From contig NZ_VZZK01000012.1 of NCBI RefSeq assembly GCF_008806385.1, positions 62,001-126,000 on the forward strand: 64,000 bases of DNA. Reading direction: 5' to 3'. Each line of letters begins with the position of its first letter. The first letter of the stretch is position 1. The stretch is from Methylobacterium soli (GTDB lineage Bacteria; Pseudomonadota; Alphaproteobacteria; Rhizobiales; Beijerinckiaceae). Positions 1 through 12,570 of this stretch are shown one piece after another. The notes under the pieces were generated by a model. That model was not told the origin of the DNA. It ran no database searches and saw only the letters and a program-made list of their open reading frames with translations. The position numbers were made by a program, and so were the translations under genes.

Positions 1-2913
<2,913 letters not shown>

Positions 2914-2970
2914 GCTGGCCTCGACTGTGTGTGCGCGGTGTCGTCTCAACGGGCGGGAGCGCCCCGGCCC

Positions 2971-5900
2971 CTACGCCGTCCGGCGCAGGACCGCGTAGGG
3001 CAGGCGCTCGAACAGGCGCCCGAGGTCGGCCGGACCGCCCGCATGGACCTCGCCGGTGACGATGTCGCGCCAGCGGCTCGCCTCGGGCAGGTCGAGCACG
3101 GTGCCGGCGAAGGCCTCGCCCGACCAGGTCCCGTCCCGCACCATCTGGGACACGAGGCGCGGCACGGCCACCAGGAGGTCGCCGGTTTCCGTCATCGCAT
3201 CCGAACGTGTGAAGGCGATGAGGTGCGCCGCGTGGGCGCCGCGCGCCGCCACGGGCTGGTAGCCGGCCTCAGCGTAGAAGCCGGGGCGCTCGGTCCGGTC
3301 CCGCAGGAGGGCGGCGAGCGTCGCCTGCTTCACCCGCCCGTCCTGCCAGGCGGGCAGGAGGTCGCCCGCCCGGCCGTCCGCTTCGAGGGCCCGGCTCAGG
3401 GCGCCGTAATCCACCGGGCGGCGGTTGTCCGGATCCACGAAGGAGAAGTCCCAGAACTCGGTGCCCTGGTAGGTGTCCGGCAGGCCAGGCAGGGTCGCCT
3501 TGAGGATCGTGCGCCCCAGGCTGCCGATCATCCCGAGATGAGCGAGGCGCTGCGCGAAGGGGCGCAGCTTCGCCAGAAAGGGCGAGCCCGGCGCGATCAG
3601 CCCCTCGAACAGGGTGCGGACCGCGCCCTCATAGGCCTCGTCGACATTGACCCAGCTCGATCGGCGCTTGCCCTCGCGCAGGGCCTTCTCCGAGTAGGCG
3701 ACGAGGCGGGCGCGGAAATCCGCGATGGCCTCCGGCTCGTCCCGCTCCAGCAGGGCGATCGGCCAGGCCGCCAGGATGGCCTGGAAGAACATCCACTGGT
3801 CGTTGGCGTCGGGGGCGGCCTCGTCGTCGAGGCTGCCGAGATGGGGGGCGGCCACTTCGCGCCAGAGGTCCCAGGCCCGGGCCCATTCCTCCGGCATCTC
3901 CGAGAGGGCGAGGAGGCGGGTGCGGGCATCCTCGCCGCGCTTGGTGTCGTGGGTCGCCGTGGTGATCATGGCATTCGGCCAGTCGCGGGCCCGCGCCGCC
4001 TGAAGCGCGTGGAAATGCTCCGCGTCGAGGCCGTACTCGCCCGGATCGCCCCCGACCTCGTTCAGCCCGAGCAGCATGGCGTAGCGGTAGAACAGCGTGT
4101 CCTCCAGGCTCTTGGCCATCACCGGGCCGGTGAGCTGCTGGAAGCGGCGGCGGAAGCGCAGCACCACCCGGGGCTCCGGCCGGCCCGGTCCCCCGGTCTC
4201 GACGCGCCCGAGGAGCGCGTTGGCGGCGAAATCGTGGACCGAGCGGTCGGGCAGCGCGCTCCAGCGCTTGGCCTTGGCAACGGCCCCCTCGATCAGGCGC
4301 ACGTCCTCCACCTCGACGTCGCTCTCGTCGAGGTCGGGCGGCAGGTAGCTGCGATAGGTCGGGAAGCGGGCAATGATCTCGATCAGCGCGCGCCGGATGG
4401 CGTTGACCGAGAAGTCGCGGGTGCGCCGGTCGGAATCGGCGATCTCCTTCAGGTCGGCGGTCAGCACTTCGAGCTCGCTCGCGAAGCTGATCTCCAGGAT
4501 CTCGGCCTTGGCGGCCCGGAGCTGGAAGCCGTAGGGCTCGTCGTAGCCGGTCGCCCACTCGTAGAGGCGCTTGATCCGCGGGCGCTTGCCCTGGTCGACC
4601 AGGATGCCGTCGAGCTGGTTCAGCACGTCGTAGCCGGTGGTGCCGGCCACCGGCCAGGGGCGCAGGCGCTCGCCGGGTTCCAAGATCTTCTCCACCACCA
4701 CGTAGAAGCCGGGGCCGATTGCCGCCTGCAGCGCCCGGGCATAGCCCAGCGGGTCGGCCAGCCCATCGATGTGGTCGATGCGCAGCCCGTCGATCCGGCC
4801 CTCGCGCACGTGCCGGAACACGGTCTCGTGCGAGCGGTGGAAGATGTCGGATTTCTCGACGCGCAGGCCCGCCAGCGCGTTCACGTCGAAGAAGCGCCGG
4901 TAATTGATGTCGCTCGAGGCCACCCGCCAATGGGCGAGGCGGTAGGCCTGGCTCTCCAGCAGGCGATGCAGCGGCCCGAAACTGTCCGGCCGCCCCTTGA
5001 AGCCGTTGAGGAGCTTGAGCGTGCGGCCCATCGCGTCGCGGATCGCCGGGGAGGCCTGTACCACGTCGGCGAGGCGCTGCTTCAGCCCCTCCGCCTCGTC
5101 CGGGAAGGCGCGGCGGCGCTCGGCCACGGTCTCCTCGCCCATGACGCGCAGGCGCTCGGAGATCGAGAGCAGCTCCGCCGAGGCGTCGTCGCCGACCTCG
5201 CCGAGCGCCGCCAGCACCCGGTTGAGGATCGTCGGGTAGTTCAGCGGCCGGATCGGGAACTGGTGCTCGTAGTGCCAGACGCTGAGGGCCCCGGCCGCCT
5301 CGTCGAATTTCAGCTCCAGGGTGCCCTTCTCCAGGGCCTCGCCGTAGCGGTCGCCCAGGAACGGGATGACGAGGTTGCGGTTGGCGCCCTGGCGCTCCAA
5401 ATCGATGTCGAAGGCGTGGGCGAAGGGCGAGAGCGGCCCCCATTCGAGGACCGACAGCCACCACGGATTGTCGGCGCCGCCGACGCCCATGTGGTTCGGC
5501 ACGATGTCGAGGAGGAGCTTGAGCCCGTGGGCGCGCAGGGCGTCCGAGAGGCGGATGAAGCCGTCCTCGCCGCCAAGCTCCGGGTTGATGGCGCCGTGAT
5601 CGACGATGTCGTAGCCGTGGGTCGAGCCCGGCCGCGCCTTCTGCAAGGGCGAGGCGTAGACGTGGCTGATCCCGAGCCGCGCCAGGTAGGGCACGATCGC
5701 CTCCGCCTCCGCGAAGGTGAAGTCCTTGTGGAATTGCAGCCGGTAGGTGGCGCGCGGCGCCTCCGTGGCGAGCCGGGCGGCGCCCGAGCGCGGGCCTCGA
5801 TCCTCGGCCGACAGGGAGGCGGCGAGCTTGGCCAGCGGCCCGCCGGGGGCGGCGATGGAATCGAGGTCGCGGTCGAGCTTGCGCCGCCAGTTCGGGTAGC

Positions 5901-7866
5901 CTTCCGTGGAGCCCGGCACGTTGGCCTGGCTCAGCTCCGAGACCACGTCCTCGTATTGCACGGCGGTCAGCATCGCGGGGGCGCGGGCGAGGTAGCGCGC
6001 GGCGGCCTCGAAGGGCGCGGCCTCGGGCGGGTCGTAGGAGGGGAGAAGCTGCTCGGAGGCGAGGGCCTCGGTGAGGCGGGCGCGCTCGGTGACCCGCTCG
6101 CCGCGCTCCGCTTCGGCCCGGTCGGCATCGTAGAGGCCGAGCGACTGGCGGGTATCGGTGTCGACGCCGCGCCACCAGCCGACGAAGGTCGGCAGGTCGT
6201 GGGTGGTGATGGCGGTGAGCGCGTCGCGCGGATAGGCTCCGGGCGCCTTGAAGCCGCCGCCATGCTCGCGCTCGAAGGCGAGGATGCGGTAGCTCAGGAT
6301 GCCGGCCTGCATCAGCGCGTCCGAGAAGCCCTCCGGCGCGGTGCCGAGATCCTCCGCGATGACGAGGCACTTGTTGCGGTGGCTCTCGAGCCGCAGCACG
6401 GCGAGCATCGGCTCGAAGGGCATCGCCACGTAGGCGCCGTCCCGGGCGCTGCCCGAGACCGGGATCAGGTAGAGCCGGGCGAGCTGGAAGGCGTGGTCGA
6501 TGCGGATGGCGCCGGCATGGCGCATATTCGCCCGGACGAGCGCCCGGAAGGCCGCGAGCCCGTCGCGCTCCATCTCCAGCGGGTCGAAGGCCGGCAGGCC
6601 CCAATCCTGGCCCTTCGGGGCGAGGAGGTCGGGCGGCGCGCCGATCGAGACGCCGCCCGCGAAGCGCTCGGGATGCGACCAGACCTCGGAGCCGCCCCGG
6701 TCGGCGCCGACCGCGAGGTCGCGGTAGAGGCCAAGTCGCATGCCGGTGCCCAGCGCCGCCTCCGCGGCGGCCCCGAGCTGACGATCGGCGAGATATTGCA
6801 GCCAGGCGTGATAGCGCACGGCCTCCGCGTGGTCGGCCGCAAACGCCCGCACCGCCTCGGTGCCGGCCCGGCGGTATTCCTCCGGCCAGTCGCCGAGCCA
6901 GTGGGCGCCCTGCGCGCGGAAATGCGCCGAGAGCGCCTCGAAGGTGGCGTGGGATTGCAGATCCTCGCCGCCCTCGCGCCGGAACGCATCGAAGCCCGAA
7001 TCGGTGCCGGCCTGCGCGCCCGATTCCTCCCAGAGCGCCCGCAGTACCGGCGACAGCACCTCCCAGACGCCCTGGTGATCGACGAGGGCGGCGTCCCGCA
7101 GGGCCTCGACCTTCGCGCGCTGCCCGGACAGGATGGCCTCGGCGCGCGAGCCGGCAAAGCCCGGGAGCGCGTCGGGCTCGATGAACAGGGTCTCGAGGAA
7201 GAGCCGCGAGGAGGGCGAGTAGGGCGAGATCTTGGAGCGGTCGCTCTCGAACAGGGCGTGGACCGGGCTGAGGCCCAGGAACGAGGCGCCGCGCAGGCCC
7301 GCATCGGTGGCGGCCCGGCCGGCATCCGCGTAGGTGCCGATGCCGAGATTGCCGGGCGAGCGCAGGCCGTAGAGCTGCGCCGCGAGGCCCCAGTCGCGGG
7401 CCCCCTCGTCGGCATAGGCGCGGGGGCGCCAGCAGCGCTGGGGCGCGGCGATCACCCAGGATTCGGCCCGGGCCTCGCCGAGGCTGACGCTGAGATGGTG
7501 GTAGCCCGGCGTCAGCGGCGGCAGTTCCAGCTCCGCCTCCGAGCCCCCGACGGCGAGGCGCCCCTCGCGGGCAAAGCCCCGCTCGTCGACGAGGCGCCAG
7601 ACCAGGGTTCCGGCGCCGCCCCGCACGGGAACCCGATGGCCGCGCCGCGCCTCCACCGGCAGCAGCGGCGGGATCAGCCCCCGGCGCAGCGCCTCGACCG
7701 CGCCGAGGCTCCGGGCGATCTCCGGTTCGGACCCGACCGCGAAGCCGAGCGCCGCGAGCAGCCCGCGCCGCGTCTCCAGAGCGGTCTCGACCCGGGCTCC
7801 GAAGGCGTCCGTATAGCCCGCCGCGACGCCGACGAGGTCGGCGAGCTGTTCGAGGGTGGCGCTCAC
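2971..7866 (-). CDS. treY: Bifunctional 4-alpha-glucanotransferase / maltooligosyl trehalose synthase (MalQ-TreY fusion)
   Basis: This single 1631-residue frame carries two enzymes. Residues 1 to ~690 are a GH77 amylomaltase (MalQ), which reshuffles maltodextrins. Its catalytic residues are visible: D457 in IRIDHAFQL, E505 in IAEDLGTAPEG and D557 in TTHDLPTF. Residues ~700-1631 are TreY (GH13), which isomerises the reducing end of maltodextrins to an alpha,alpha-1,1 bond. It opens with ATYRLQFHKDFTF and has DIVPNHMG, D1031 in GLRIDHIDG, E1059 in VVVEKIL and D1307 in THDTKRGED. Each half is of normal length for its family and no stop or frameshift separates them. The start is GTG with no strong ribosome site. 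It sits downstream of treZ, which acts on the TreY product. Inference: MalQ would rebuild the short dextrins left by TreZ into chains long enough for TreY. Confidence 0.95.
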   Translation of the reverse strand: MSATLEQLADLVGVAAGYTDAFGARVETALETRRGLLAALGFAVGSEPEIARSLGAVEALRRGLIPPLLPVEARRGHRVPVRGGAGTLVWRLVDERGFAREGRLAVGGSEAELELPPLTPGYHHLSVSLGEARAESWVIAAPQRCWRPRAYADEGARDWGLAAQLYGLRSPGNLGIGTYADAGRAATDAGLRGASFLGLSPVHALFESDRSKISPYSPSSRLFLETLFIEPDALPGFAGSRAEAILSGQRAKVEALRDAALVDHQGVWEVLSPVLRALWEESGAQAGTDSGFDAFRREGGEDLQSHATFEALSAHFRAQGAHWLGDWPEEYRRAGTEAVRAFAADHAEAVRYHAWLQYLADRQLGAAAEAALGTGMRLGLYRDLAVGADRGGSEVWSHPERFAGGVSIGAPPDLLAPKGQDWGLPAFDPLEMERDGLAAFRALVRANMRHAGAIRIDHAFQLARLYLIPVSGSARDGAYVAMPFEPMLAVLRLESHRNKCLVIAEDLGTAPEGFSDALMQAGILSYRILAFEREHGGGFKAPGAYPRDALTAITTHDLPTFVGWWRGVDTDTRQSLGLYDADRAEAERGERVTERARLTEALASEQLLPSYDPPEAAPFEAAARYLARAPAMLTAVQYEDVVSELSQANVPGSTEGYPNWRRKLDRDLDSIAAPGGPLAKLAASLSAEDRGPRSGAARLATEAPRATYRLQFHKDFTFAEAEAIVPYLARLGISHVYASPLQKARPGSTHGYDIVDHGAINPELGGEDGFIRLSDALRAHGLKLLLDIVPNHMGVGGADNPWWLSVLEWGPLSPFAHAFDIDLERQGANRNLVIPFLGDRYGEALEKGTLELKFDEAAGALSVWHYEHQFPIRPLNYPTILNRVLAALGEVGDDASAELLSISERLRVMGEETVAERRRAFPDEAEGLKQRLADVVQASPAIRDAMGRTLKLLNGFKGRPDSFGPLHRLLESQAYRLAHWRVASSDINYRRFFDVNALAGLRVEKSDIFHRSHETVFRHVREGRIDGLRIDHIDGLADPLGYARALQAAIGPGFYVVVEKILEPGERLRPWPVAGTTGYDVLNQLDGILVDQGKRPRIKRLYEWATGYDEPYGFQLRAAKAEILEISFASELEVLTADLKEIADSDRRTRDFSVNAIRRALIEIIARFPTYRSYLPPDLDESDVEVEDVRLIEGAVAKAKRWSALPDRSVHDFAANALLGRVETGGPGRPEPRVVLRFRRRFQQLTGPVMAKSLEDTLFYRYAMLLGLNEVGGDPGEYGLDAEHFHALQAARARDWPNAMITTATHDTKRGEDARTRLLALSEMPEEWARAWDLWREVAAPHLGSLDDEAAPDANDQWMFFQAILAAWPIALLERDEPEAIADFRARLVAYSEKALREGKRRSSWVNVDEAYEGAVRTLFEGLIAPGSPFLAKLRPFAQRLAHLGMIGSLGRTILKATLPGLPDTYQGTEFWDFSFVDPDNRRPVDYGALSRALEADGRAGDLLPAWQDGRVKQATLAALLRDRTERPGFYAEAGYQPVAARGAHAAHLIAFTRSDAMTETGDLLVAVPRLVSQMVRDGTWSGEAFAGTVLDLPEASRWRDIVTGEVHAGGPADLGRLFERLPYAVLRRTA

Positions 7867-7924
7867 TGATGATGATCCGTGGTCTGGGGTTCGTGGTTGG
7901 ATTGCGCGGCGGTGCTCAGTTGCC

Positions 7925-8372
7925 GAGCCCAGGCCGGAAAGGTCGCATCCCTCACCCGTTCCGCGAGCGCGGATTCGACCACTCCCGGACGGGAGAGGTG
8001 GGGCGCGTCGTGCGCGCGACCGGCAGCGAGGGTGTCAGGATGGGCATGTGTCACCGCGACCGGCCCCCTCTCCCGTCCGGGAGAGGGTTGGGGTGAGGGG
8101 TGCGCGCTCTCCGGAGAGGTCGCACCCCTCACCCGGTCGGCTGGCGCCGACTCGACCTCTCCCGGACGGGAGAGGTGGGGCGCGTCGTGCGCGCGACCGG
8201 CAGCGACACGGAGATGCGCTTCAGGATGTGACGCGGTTGCCGCAACCGGCCCCCTCTCCCGTTCGGGAGAGGGTTGGGGTGAGGGATGCGCGCTGTCCGG
8301 AAAAGTCACACCCCCCACCCGTTCCGCGATCGCGGATGCGACCACTCCCCGGCGGGAGAGGTCGGGCGCGTC
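7925..8372. repeat. Interleaved palindromic (REP/BIME-like) repeat cluster between treZ and malQ-treY
   Basis: This 520-bp gap holds no credible gene. It contains two alternating repeat units. Unit A has a CTCACCCG start, a central CTCCCGGACGGGAG palindrome and GGTGGGGCGCGTC; it occurs at about 7951-8028, 8128-8206 and 8313-8370. Unit B is CCCCCTCTCCCG-YC-GGGAGAGGG followed by TTGGGGTGAGGG; it occurs at about 8062-8100 and 8248-8286. The A-B pair repeats with a period near 184 bp. Related B-type units recur near 42.1-42.4 kb. The structure fits dispersed intergenic REP-type elements. They may form hairpins that uncouple treZ from treY at the mRNA level (inference). Confidence 0.85.
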
Positions 8373-8386
8373 CTGCGCGAGAGGCG

Positions 8387-10189
8387 TCATTCCGGCGTGC
8401 CCGTCAGGAAAATTCCGGTCCAGCTCGGCAGGGTGGCGCCGGCATCGGGGGCGTTCGTCCAGATGGCGCGGCCGGGGCCGGGGTCGAAGCGGAAATCGGC
8501 CTCGCCCACATTGGCCACGAGGCGCAGGGTTCCGGCCGCGAAGCGCCAGGTGCAATCGACGACGTCGGGGCGCGGCAGGGTGGCGGTGGCGCCGCGATAG
8601 GCCGATTTCGTCAGCGGCACCACGTGCGCGCGGCGCAAGGAGAGGAGGCGCGTCGTCTCGGCCAGGACCTCGCGATGGGGCGAGCGCGCGCGCTCCGACC
8701 AATCGAGCTTGGAATCCAGGAAGGTCTTCGCCTCGGTCGGATCCGGAATCACCGAGGTGTCGTCGGCGAAGGCCGCGAAGCTCTTGAACTCGCGGCGCCG
8801 GCCCTCGCGCACCGCCTTGTTCAGCTCCGCGTCGGGGGCGAAATCGACGAAGAACAGGAACGGCGTCGAGGCCGACCATTCCTCGCCCATCCACAGCATC
8901 GGGATCTGGGGGGCGAGCAGCAGGCCGGCGCGGGCGAGGTCGAGCTTCTCCGGGGCGGCGAGGTGGCTCAGGCGCTCGCCGAGCGCCCGGTTGCCGACCT
9001 GGTCGTGGTTCTGCAGGAAGGTGACGAAGGCCGAGGGTGGCAGGTGGGCGGAGGGCTCCCCGCGCGGGTGGTTATCCAGCGTCTTGAAGGGCTCGCCCTG
9101 GTAGGCGAAGCCCTCGGCGAGGCAGCGCGCGAGGTGCTCCACCGGCTTGTCGGCGAAGCTCTCGTAATAGCCCGCCGTCTCGCCGGTCAGCAGCACGTGC
9201 CAGCAATGATGCAGGTCGTCGGCCCATTGGGCGTCGTGCTGGCGCGGCGTGCCGCGGGCGTCGCGCTCGAGCCAGCGGGCCTGGTTCGCCTCGTTCTCGA
9301 GCATCAGGTGGATGTGCCGGTCGGGCAGGCGCGCCCGCACGGTCTCGCCGAGCTCGGCCAGGAAGTGGCGCTCGGAATCGTCCAGGATGGCGTGGACGGC
9401 GTCGAAGCGCAGGCCGTCGAAATGGTATTCCTCGAGCCAGTAGAGGGCGTTCTGGAGAAAGTACTGGCGCACGACGTGGCCGCTCTCGGCTCCGTCGAAA
9501 TTGATGCCGGCGCCCCAGGGCGTCTGGTGGCGCTCGGTGAAGAAGGTCTTCGCGTAGGCGTGGAGGTAATTCCCGGCCGGGCCGAAATGGTTGTAGACGG
9601 CGTCGAGGAAGACCATCAGCCCGAGGGAATGCGCCGTGTCGATCAGGCGCTTGAGGTCCTCGGGGCGGCCATAGGCGGCGTCGGGCGCGTAGGGCAGCAC
9701 CCCGTCATAGCCCCAGTTGCGGGTGCCCTTGAAATCCGCGATCGGCAGCAGCTCGATCGCCGTGACGCCGAGGTCGCGCAGGTCGCCGAGCCTGGCCTCC
9801 AAACCCGCATAGGTGCCCTCCGGCGTCGCGGTGCCGACGTGGAGCTCGTAGATCACCGCCTCCTCGAAGGGGCGCCCGGTCCAGCTGGCGTCGTTCCACG
9901 CATAGGCCTTCGGGTCGATCAGCTCGCTCAAACCCGAGACGTCCTCCGGCTGGAAGCGCGAGGCGGGGTCGGGCACCACGAGGTCGCCGTCGATGCGGAA
10001 GCCGTAGCGCGCCCCCGCCCTCACGCCCGGAACCTCGGCCCGGCGCCAGCCCTCCCCGGCCTCGGCCAGCGGGTGGTCCTGGCCATCGAGCACGAGCCTC
10101 ACGTCCTGGGCGGTCGGCGCCCAGAGGGCGAACCGCGCCCCGGTCTCAACAAGCTCGCTGCCAAAGGCCATCGTATGGGCGCGCCGCAT
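8387..10189 (-). CDS. treZ: Malto-oligosyltrehalose trehalohydrolase
   Basis: TreZ cleaves the bond next to the terminal trehalosyl unit made by TreY and releases free trehalose in the cytosol. The protein is 600 residues from an ATG at 10189 (MRRAHTMAFGSEL), preceded by GAGG. A longer frame to 10285 exists, but its first 32 residues do not look like the family. An N-terminal beta-sandwich (residues ~10-100) precedes the GH13 barrel. The triad is D263 in GLRFDAVHAI, E298 in HLMLENEAN and D396 in LQNHDQVGN; DAVYNHFGP is also present. Length and motifs are normal. Its neighbours glgX and treY supply its substrate. Confidence 0.95.
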   Translation of the reverse strand: MRRAHTMAFGSELVETGARFALWAPTAQDVRLVLDGQDHPLAEAGEGWRRAEVPGVRAGARYGFRIDGDLVVPDPASRFQPEDVSGLSELIDPKAYAWNDASWTGRPFEEAVIYELHVGTATPEGTYAGLEARLGDLRDLGVTAIELLPIADFKGTRNWGYDGVLPYAPDAAYGRPEDLKRLIDTAHSLGLMVFLDAVYNHFGPAGNYLHAYAKTFFTERHQTPWGAGINFDGAESGHVVRQYFLQNALYWLEEYHFDGLRFDAVHAILDDSERHFLAELGETVRARLPDRHIHLMLENEANQARWLERDARGTPRQHDAQWADDLHHCWHVLLTGETAGYYESFADKPVEHLARCLAEGFAYQGEPFKTLDNHPRGEPSAHLPPSAFVTFLQNHDQVGNRALGERLSHLAAPEKLDLARAGLLLAPQIPMLWMGEEWSASTPFLFFVDFAPDAELNKAVREGRRREFKSFAAFADDTSVIPDPTEAKTFLDSKLDWSERARSPHREVLAETTRLLSLRRAHVVPLTKSAYRGATATLPRPDVVDCTWRFAAGTLRLVANVGEADFRFDPGPGRAIWTNAPDAGATLPSWTGIFLTGTPE

Positions 10190-10373
10190 CAGGCCACCAT
10201 CCTCGTCTGTCGCAATTGAGCGGGCGCATCGGGCTTCGCCCTCCTGAGAAGGCTGCCCGGATCGGTCTGGTTCCCCGCACCGCAACTATGGCACCGCGCG
10301 AAGGCGACAACCCGAGGGTGCGCCGCCGGCCTCGTGAAAACGCGGTGCGTCGGGAAAGCCACGGCGCGGGGGC

Positions 10374-10413
10374 GTGGCGCCTCAGGCGGGGCCGTGGCGC
10401 CTCAGGCGGGGCC
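10374..10413. repeat. Tandem 20-bp duplication covering the glgX stop codon
   Basis: The 20-mer GTGGCGCCTCAGGCGGGGCC occurs at 10374-10393 and again, without a gap, at 10394-10413. The right copy contains the stop codon and last codons of glgX (which reads leftward). The left copy therefore duplicates the 3' end of the gene, including a second out-of-use stop. This is probably a recent slippage or duplication event. Confidence 0.9.
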
Positions 10414-12528
10414 GTGCACGAAGTCCGGGACGGTCCCGCAATCGGCGGTCAGCACCAGGATCGAGCGGGCCGGCATCGCCACGTGGGCGCCGGCGCGAAA
10501 GGGCGGGCGGCCGGGCGGCACGGCCCCCGTCGGCAGGGCCGTGTCGAAGACGGGGCGCCAGGGTCCGCCGACCACCGGGCTGAGGGCGAAGTCGCAGGCC
10601 GTCGCGTCGGCGTTGACGAGGACGAGGAGGCGCTCGCCATGGGCGGTCTCGTTGCCGATCTGCATGCCGATGCAGCGCCGCTCGGCATCGCCCCAGGCGC
10701 CCTCGCCCATCTCGCTGCCGTCGGGCGCGAGCCAGTGCACGTCGCGCAGGGTCTCGTCGGGGTCGATGCGGGCGCCGTCGAGGAAGTCCCGGCGGCGCAG
10801 AGCCGGCTGCTCCCGGCGCAGGCGGGTCAGGTTCGCCACGAAGAGGGTGAGGTCGGGGTCGGGGTCGCGGGACCAGTCCATCCAGCCGATCGGGTTGTCC
10901 TGGCAATAGGCGTTGTTGTTGCCGCCCTGCGTGCGGGCGCGCTCGTCGCCCATCAGCAGCATCGGCACGCCCTGGGCCAGGAAGATCGTGGCCAGCATGT
11001 TGCGGGTCTGGCGGGCGCGGATGGCGAGGATCTCGGGATCGTCCGTGGGGCCCTCCACGCCGTAATGGCGCGAGACGTTGTGGCCGTGGCCGTCGCGGTT
11101 CTCCTCGCCGTTGGCGTGGTTGTGCTTCGCCTCGTAGGCGACCACGTCGGCGAGCGTGTAGCCGTCATGGCTCGCCGCGAAGTTGATGCTGGCGAGCGGC
11201 GAGCGCCGCGAGGGCGCGAAGATCTCGCGCGAGCCCGAGAGCCCCTGGGTGAGCTTCGGCAGCTGGCCGGGATCGCCCCGCCAGAACCCCCGGACGCTGT
11301 CGCGGAACTGGTCGTTCCACTCGCTCCAGCCGCGCGGGTAGCCGCCGAGCTGGTAGCCGCCCATGCCGATGTCCCAGGGCTCCGCGATGAGCTTGACGCG
11401 GGCCAGGACCGGATCCTGCGCCACCGCCTGGAAGAAGGCGGCGCGCGGGCTGAAATCGTGGGGCGCGCGGCCGAGGCTTGAGGCGAGGTCGAAGCGGAAG
11501 CCCGCGACCCCGTAGGCGGTGACCCAGTGGCGCAGGGAATCGAGGACGAGCTGCATCACCCGCGGATGCGCCACGTCGAAGGTGTTGCCGCAGCCGGTGC
11601 AGTCGATCTCCCGGCGCGGATCCTCGGGATCGAGCTTGTAATAGCTGGCGTTGTCGATGCCCCGGAACGAGAGCGTCGGGCCGGTATGGTCGGCCTCCGC
11701 CGTGTGGTTGTAGACGACGTCCAGGATCGTCTCGATCCCGGCGGCGTTCAGCTCGCGGATCGCGGCCTTGAGGCCGGCAAGGCCCGCATCCCCGAGATAG
11801 CGCGGATCGGGCGCGAAGTAGTTGAGCGGCGAGTAGCCCCAGAAATTGACGAGGCCGCGCTCGACCAGGAAGCGGTCATCCACGAAGGCCTGGATCGGCA
11901 GGAGCTCCAGCGCGGTGACGCCGAGCTTCCACAGGTGCTCGATGATGGCCGGGTGCGCCAGAGCCGCGTAGGTGCCCCGCTCGGCCTCGGGCACGTCCGG
12001 GTGGGTCATCGTCAGCGCCTTGACATGCGCCTCGTAGATCACCGTCTCGGAGAGGGGCCGGCGCAGGGGCTGGAGCGCGAGGTCCGACACCTCGGGCGCC
12101 GTGACGACGCCCTTCGGCATGTGCAGGGCGCTGTCGCGGCGGTCGATCTGGTCGGGGCGCTGCAGGCCGCGGCGGTGGCCGTAGAGCGAATCGTGCCAGT
12201 GGATGCGCCCCGCGATCTTGCGGGCATAGGGGTCGAGGACGAGCTTGGCCGCGTTGAAGCGGTGGCCGCGGGCGGGGTCCCAGGGGCCGTGCACCCGGTA
12301 GCCGTAGAGCTGCCCCGGCAGCACGCCCCGCAGGTAGCCGTGGAAGACGTCGTCGCTGCGGCAGGGCAGCCGGATCGTGCGGGTTTCGTGGCGCTCGCCC
12401 GCATCGAACAGGCAGAGGTCGACGGCGGTCGCGTTCTCGGAGAACAGCGCGAAATTGACGCCGCGCCCGTCGAAATGCGCCCCGAGCGGCGCCGGCACGC
12501 CGTCGTCGACGCTGATCAGGCGCGACAT
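10402..12528 (-). CDS. glgX: Glycogen debranching enzyme
   Basis: GlgX hydrolyses alpha-1,6 branches of glycogen or limit dextrin and releases linear maltodextrins for MalQ, TreY and TreZ. The 708-residue protein has the CBM48-type N-terminal domain (GRGVNFALFSENA, residues ~20-110) followed by the GH13 barrel. Visible catalytic motifs are DVVYNHTAE, GFRFDLASS (nucleophile), LIAEPWDIG (acid/base) and FAASHDGYTL. The start ATG at 12528 is the only reasonable one, although no clear ribosome site precedes it. The gap to otsA is 42 bp, so translation may follow on from the otsA message. The 3' end overlaps a 20-bp tandem duplication. Confidence 0.95.
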   Translation of the reverse strand: MSRLISVDDGVPAPLGAHFDGRGVNFALFSENATAVDLCLFDAGERHETRTIRLPCRSDDVFHGYLRGVLPGQLYGYRVHGPWDPARGHRFNAAKLVLDPYARKIAGRIHWHDSLYGHRRGLQRPDQIDRRDSALHMPKGVVTAPEVSDLALQPLRRPLSETVIYEAHVKALTMTHPDVPEAERGTYAALAHPAIIEHLWKLGVTALELLPIQAFVDDRFLVERGLVNFWGYSPLNYFAPDPRYLGDAGLAGLKAAIRELNAAGIETILDVVYNHTAEADHTGPTLSFRGIDNASYYKLDPEDPRREIDCTGCGNTFDVAHPRVMQLVLDSLRHWVTAYGVAGFRFDLASSLGRAPHDFSPRAAFFQAVAQDPVLARVKLIAEPWDIGMGGYQLGGYPRGWSEWNDQFRDSVRGFWRGDPGQLPKLTQGLSGSREIFAPSRRSPLASINFAASHDGYTLADVVAYEAKHNHANGEENRDGHGHNVSRHYGVEGPTDDPEILAIRARQTRNMLATIFLAQGVPMLLMGDERARTQGGNNNAYCQDNPIGWMDWSRDPDPDLTLFVANLTRLRREQPALRRRDFLDGARIDPDETLRDVHWLAPDGSEMGEGAWGDAERRCIGMQIGNETAHGERLLVLVNADATACDFALSPVVGGPWRPVFDTALPTGAVPPGRPPFRAGAHVAMPARSILVLTADCGTVPDFVHGPA

Positions 12529-12570
12529 GAGATCAGGAGGCGCGACACGGGGCGGGCCGGCCTTCCCGCG

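Noticed and set aside
7925-8372. Possible CRISPR array
   Set aside because: Units are palindromic, of two kinds, and the spacers are themselves repeated. No cas genes are near.
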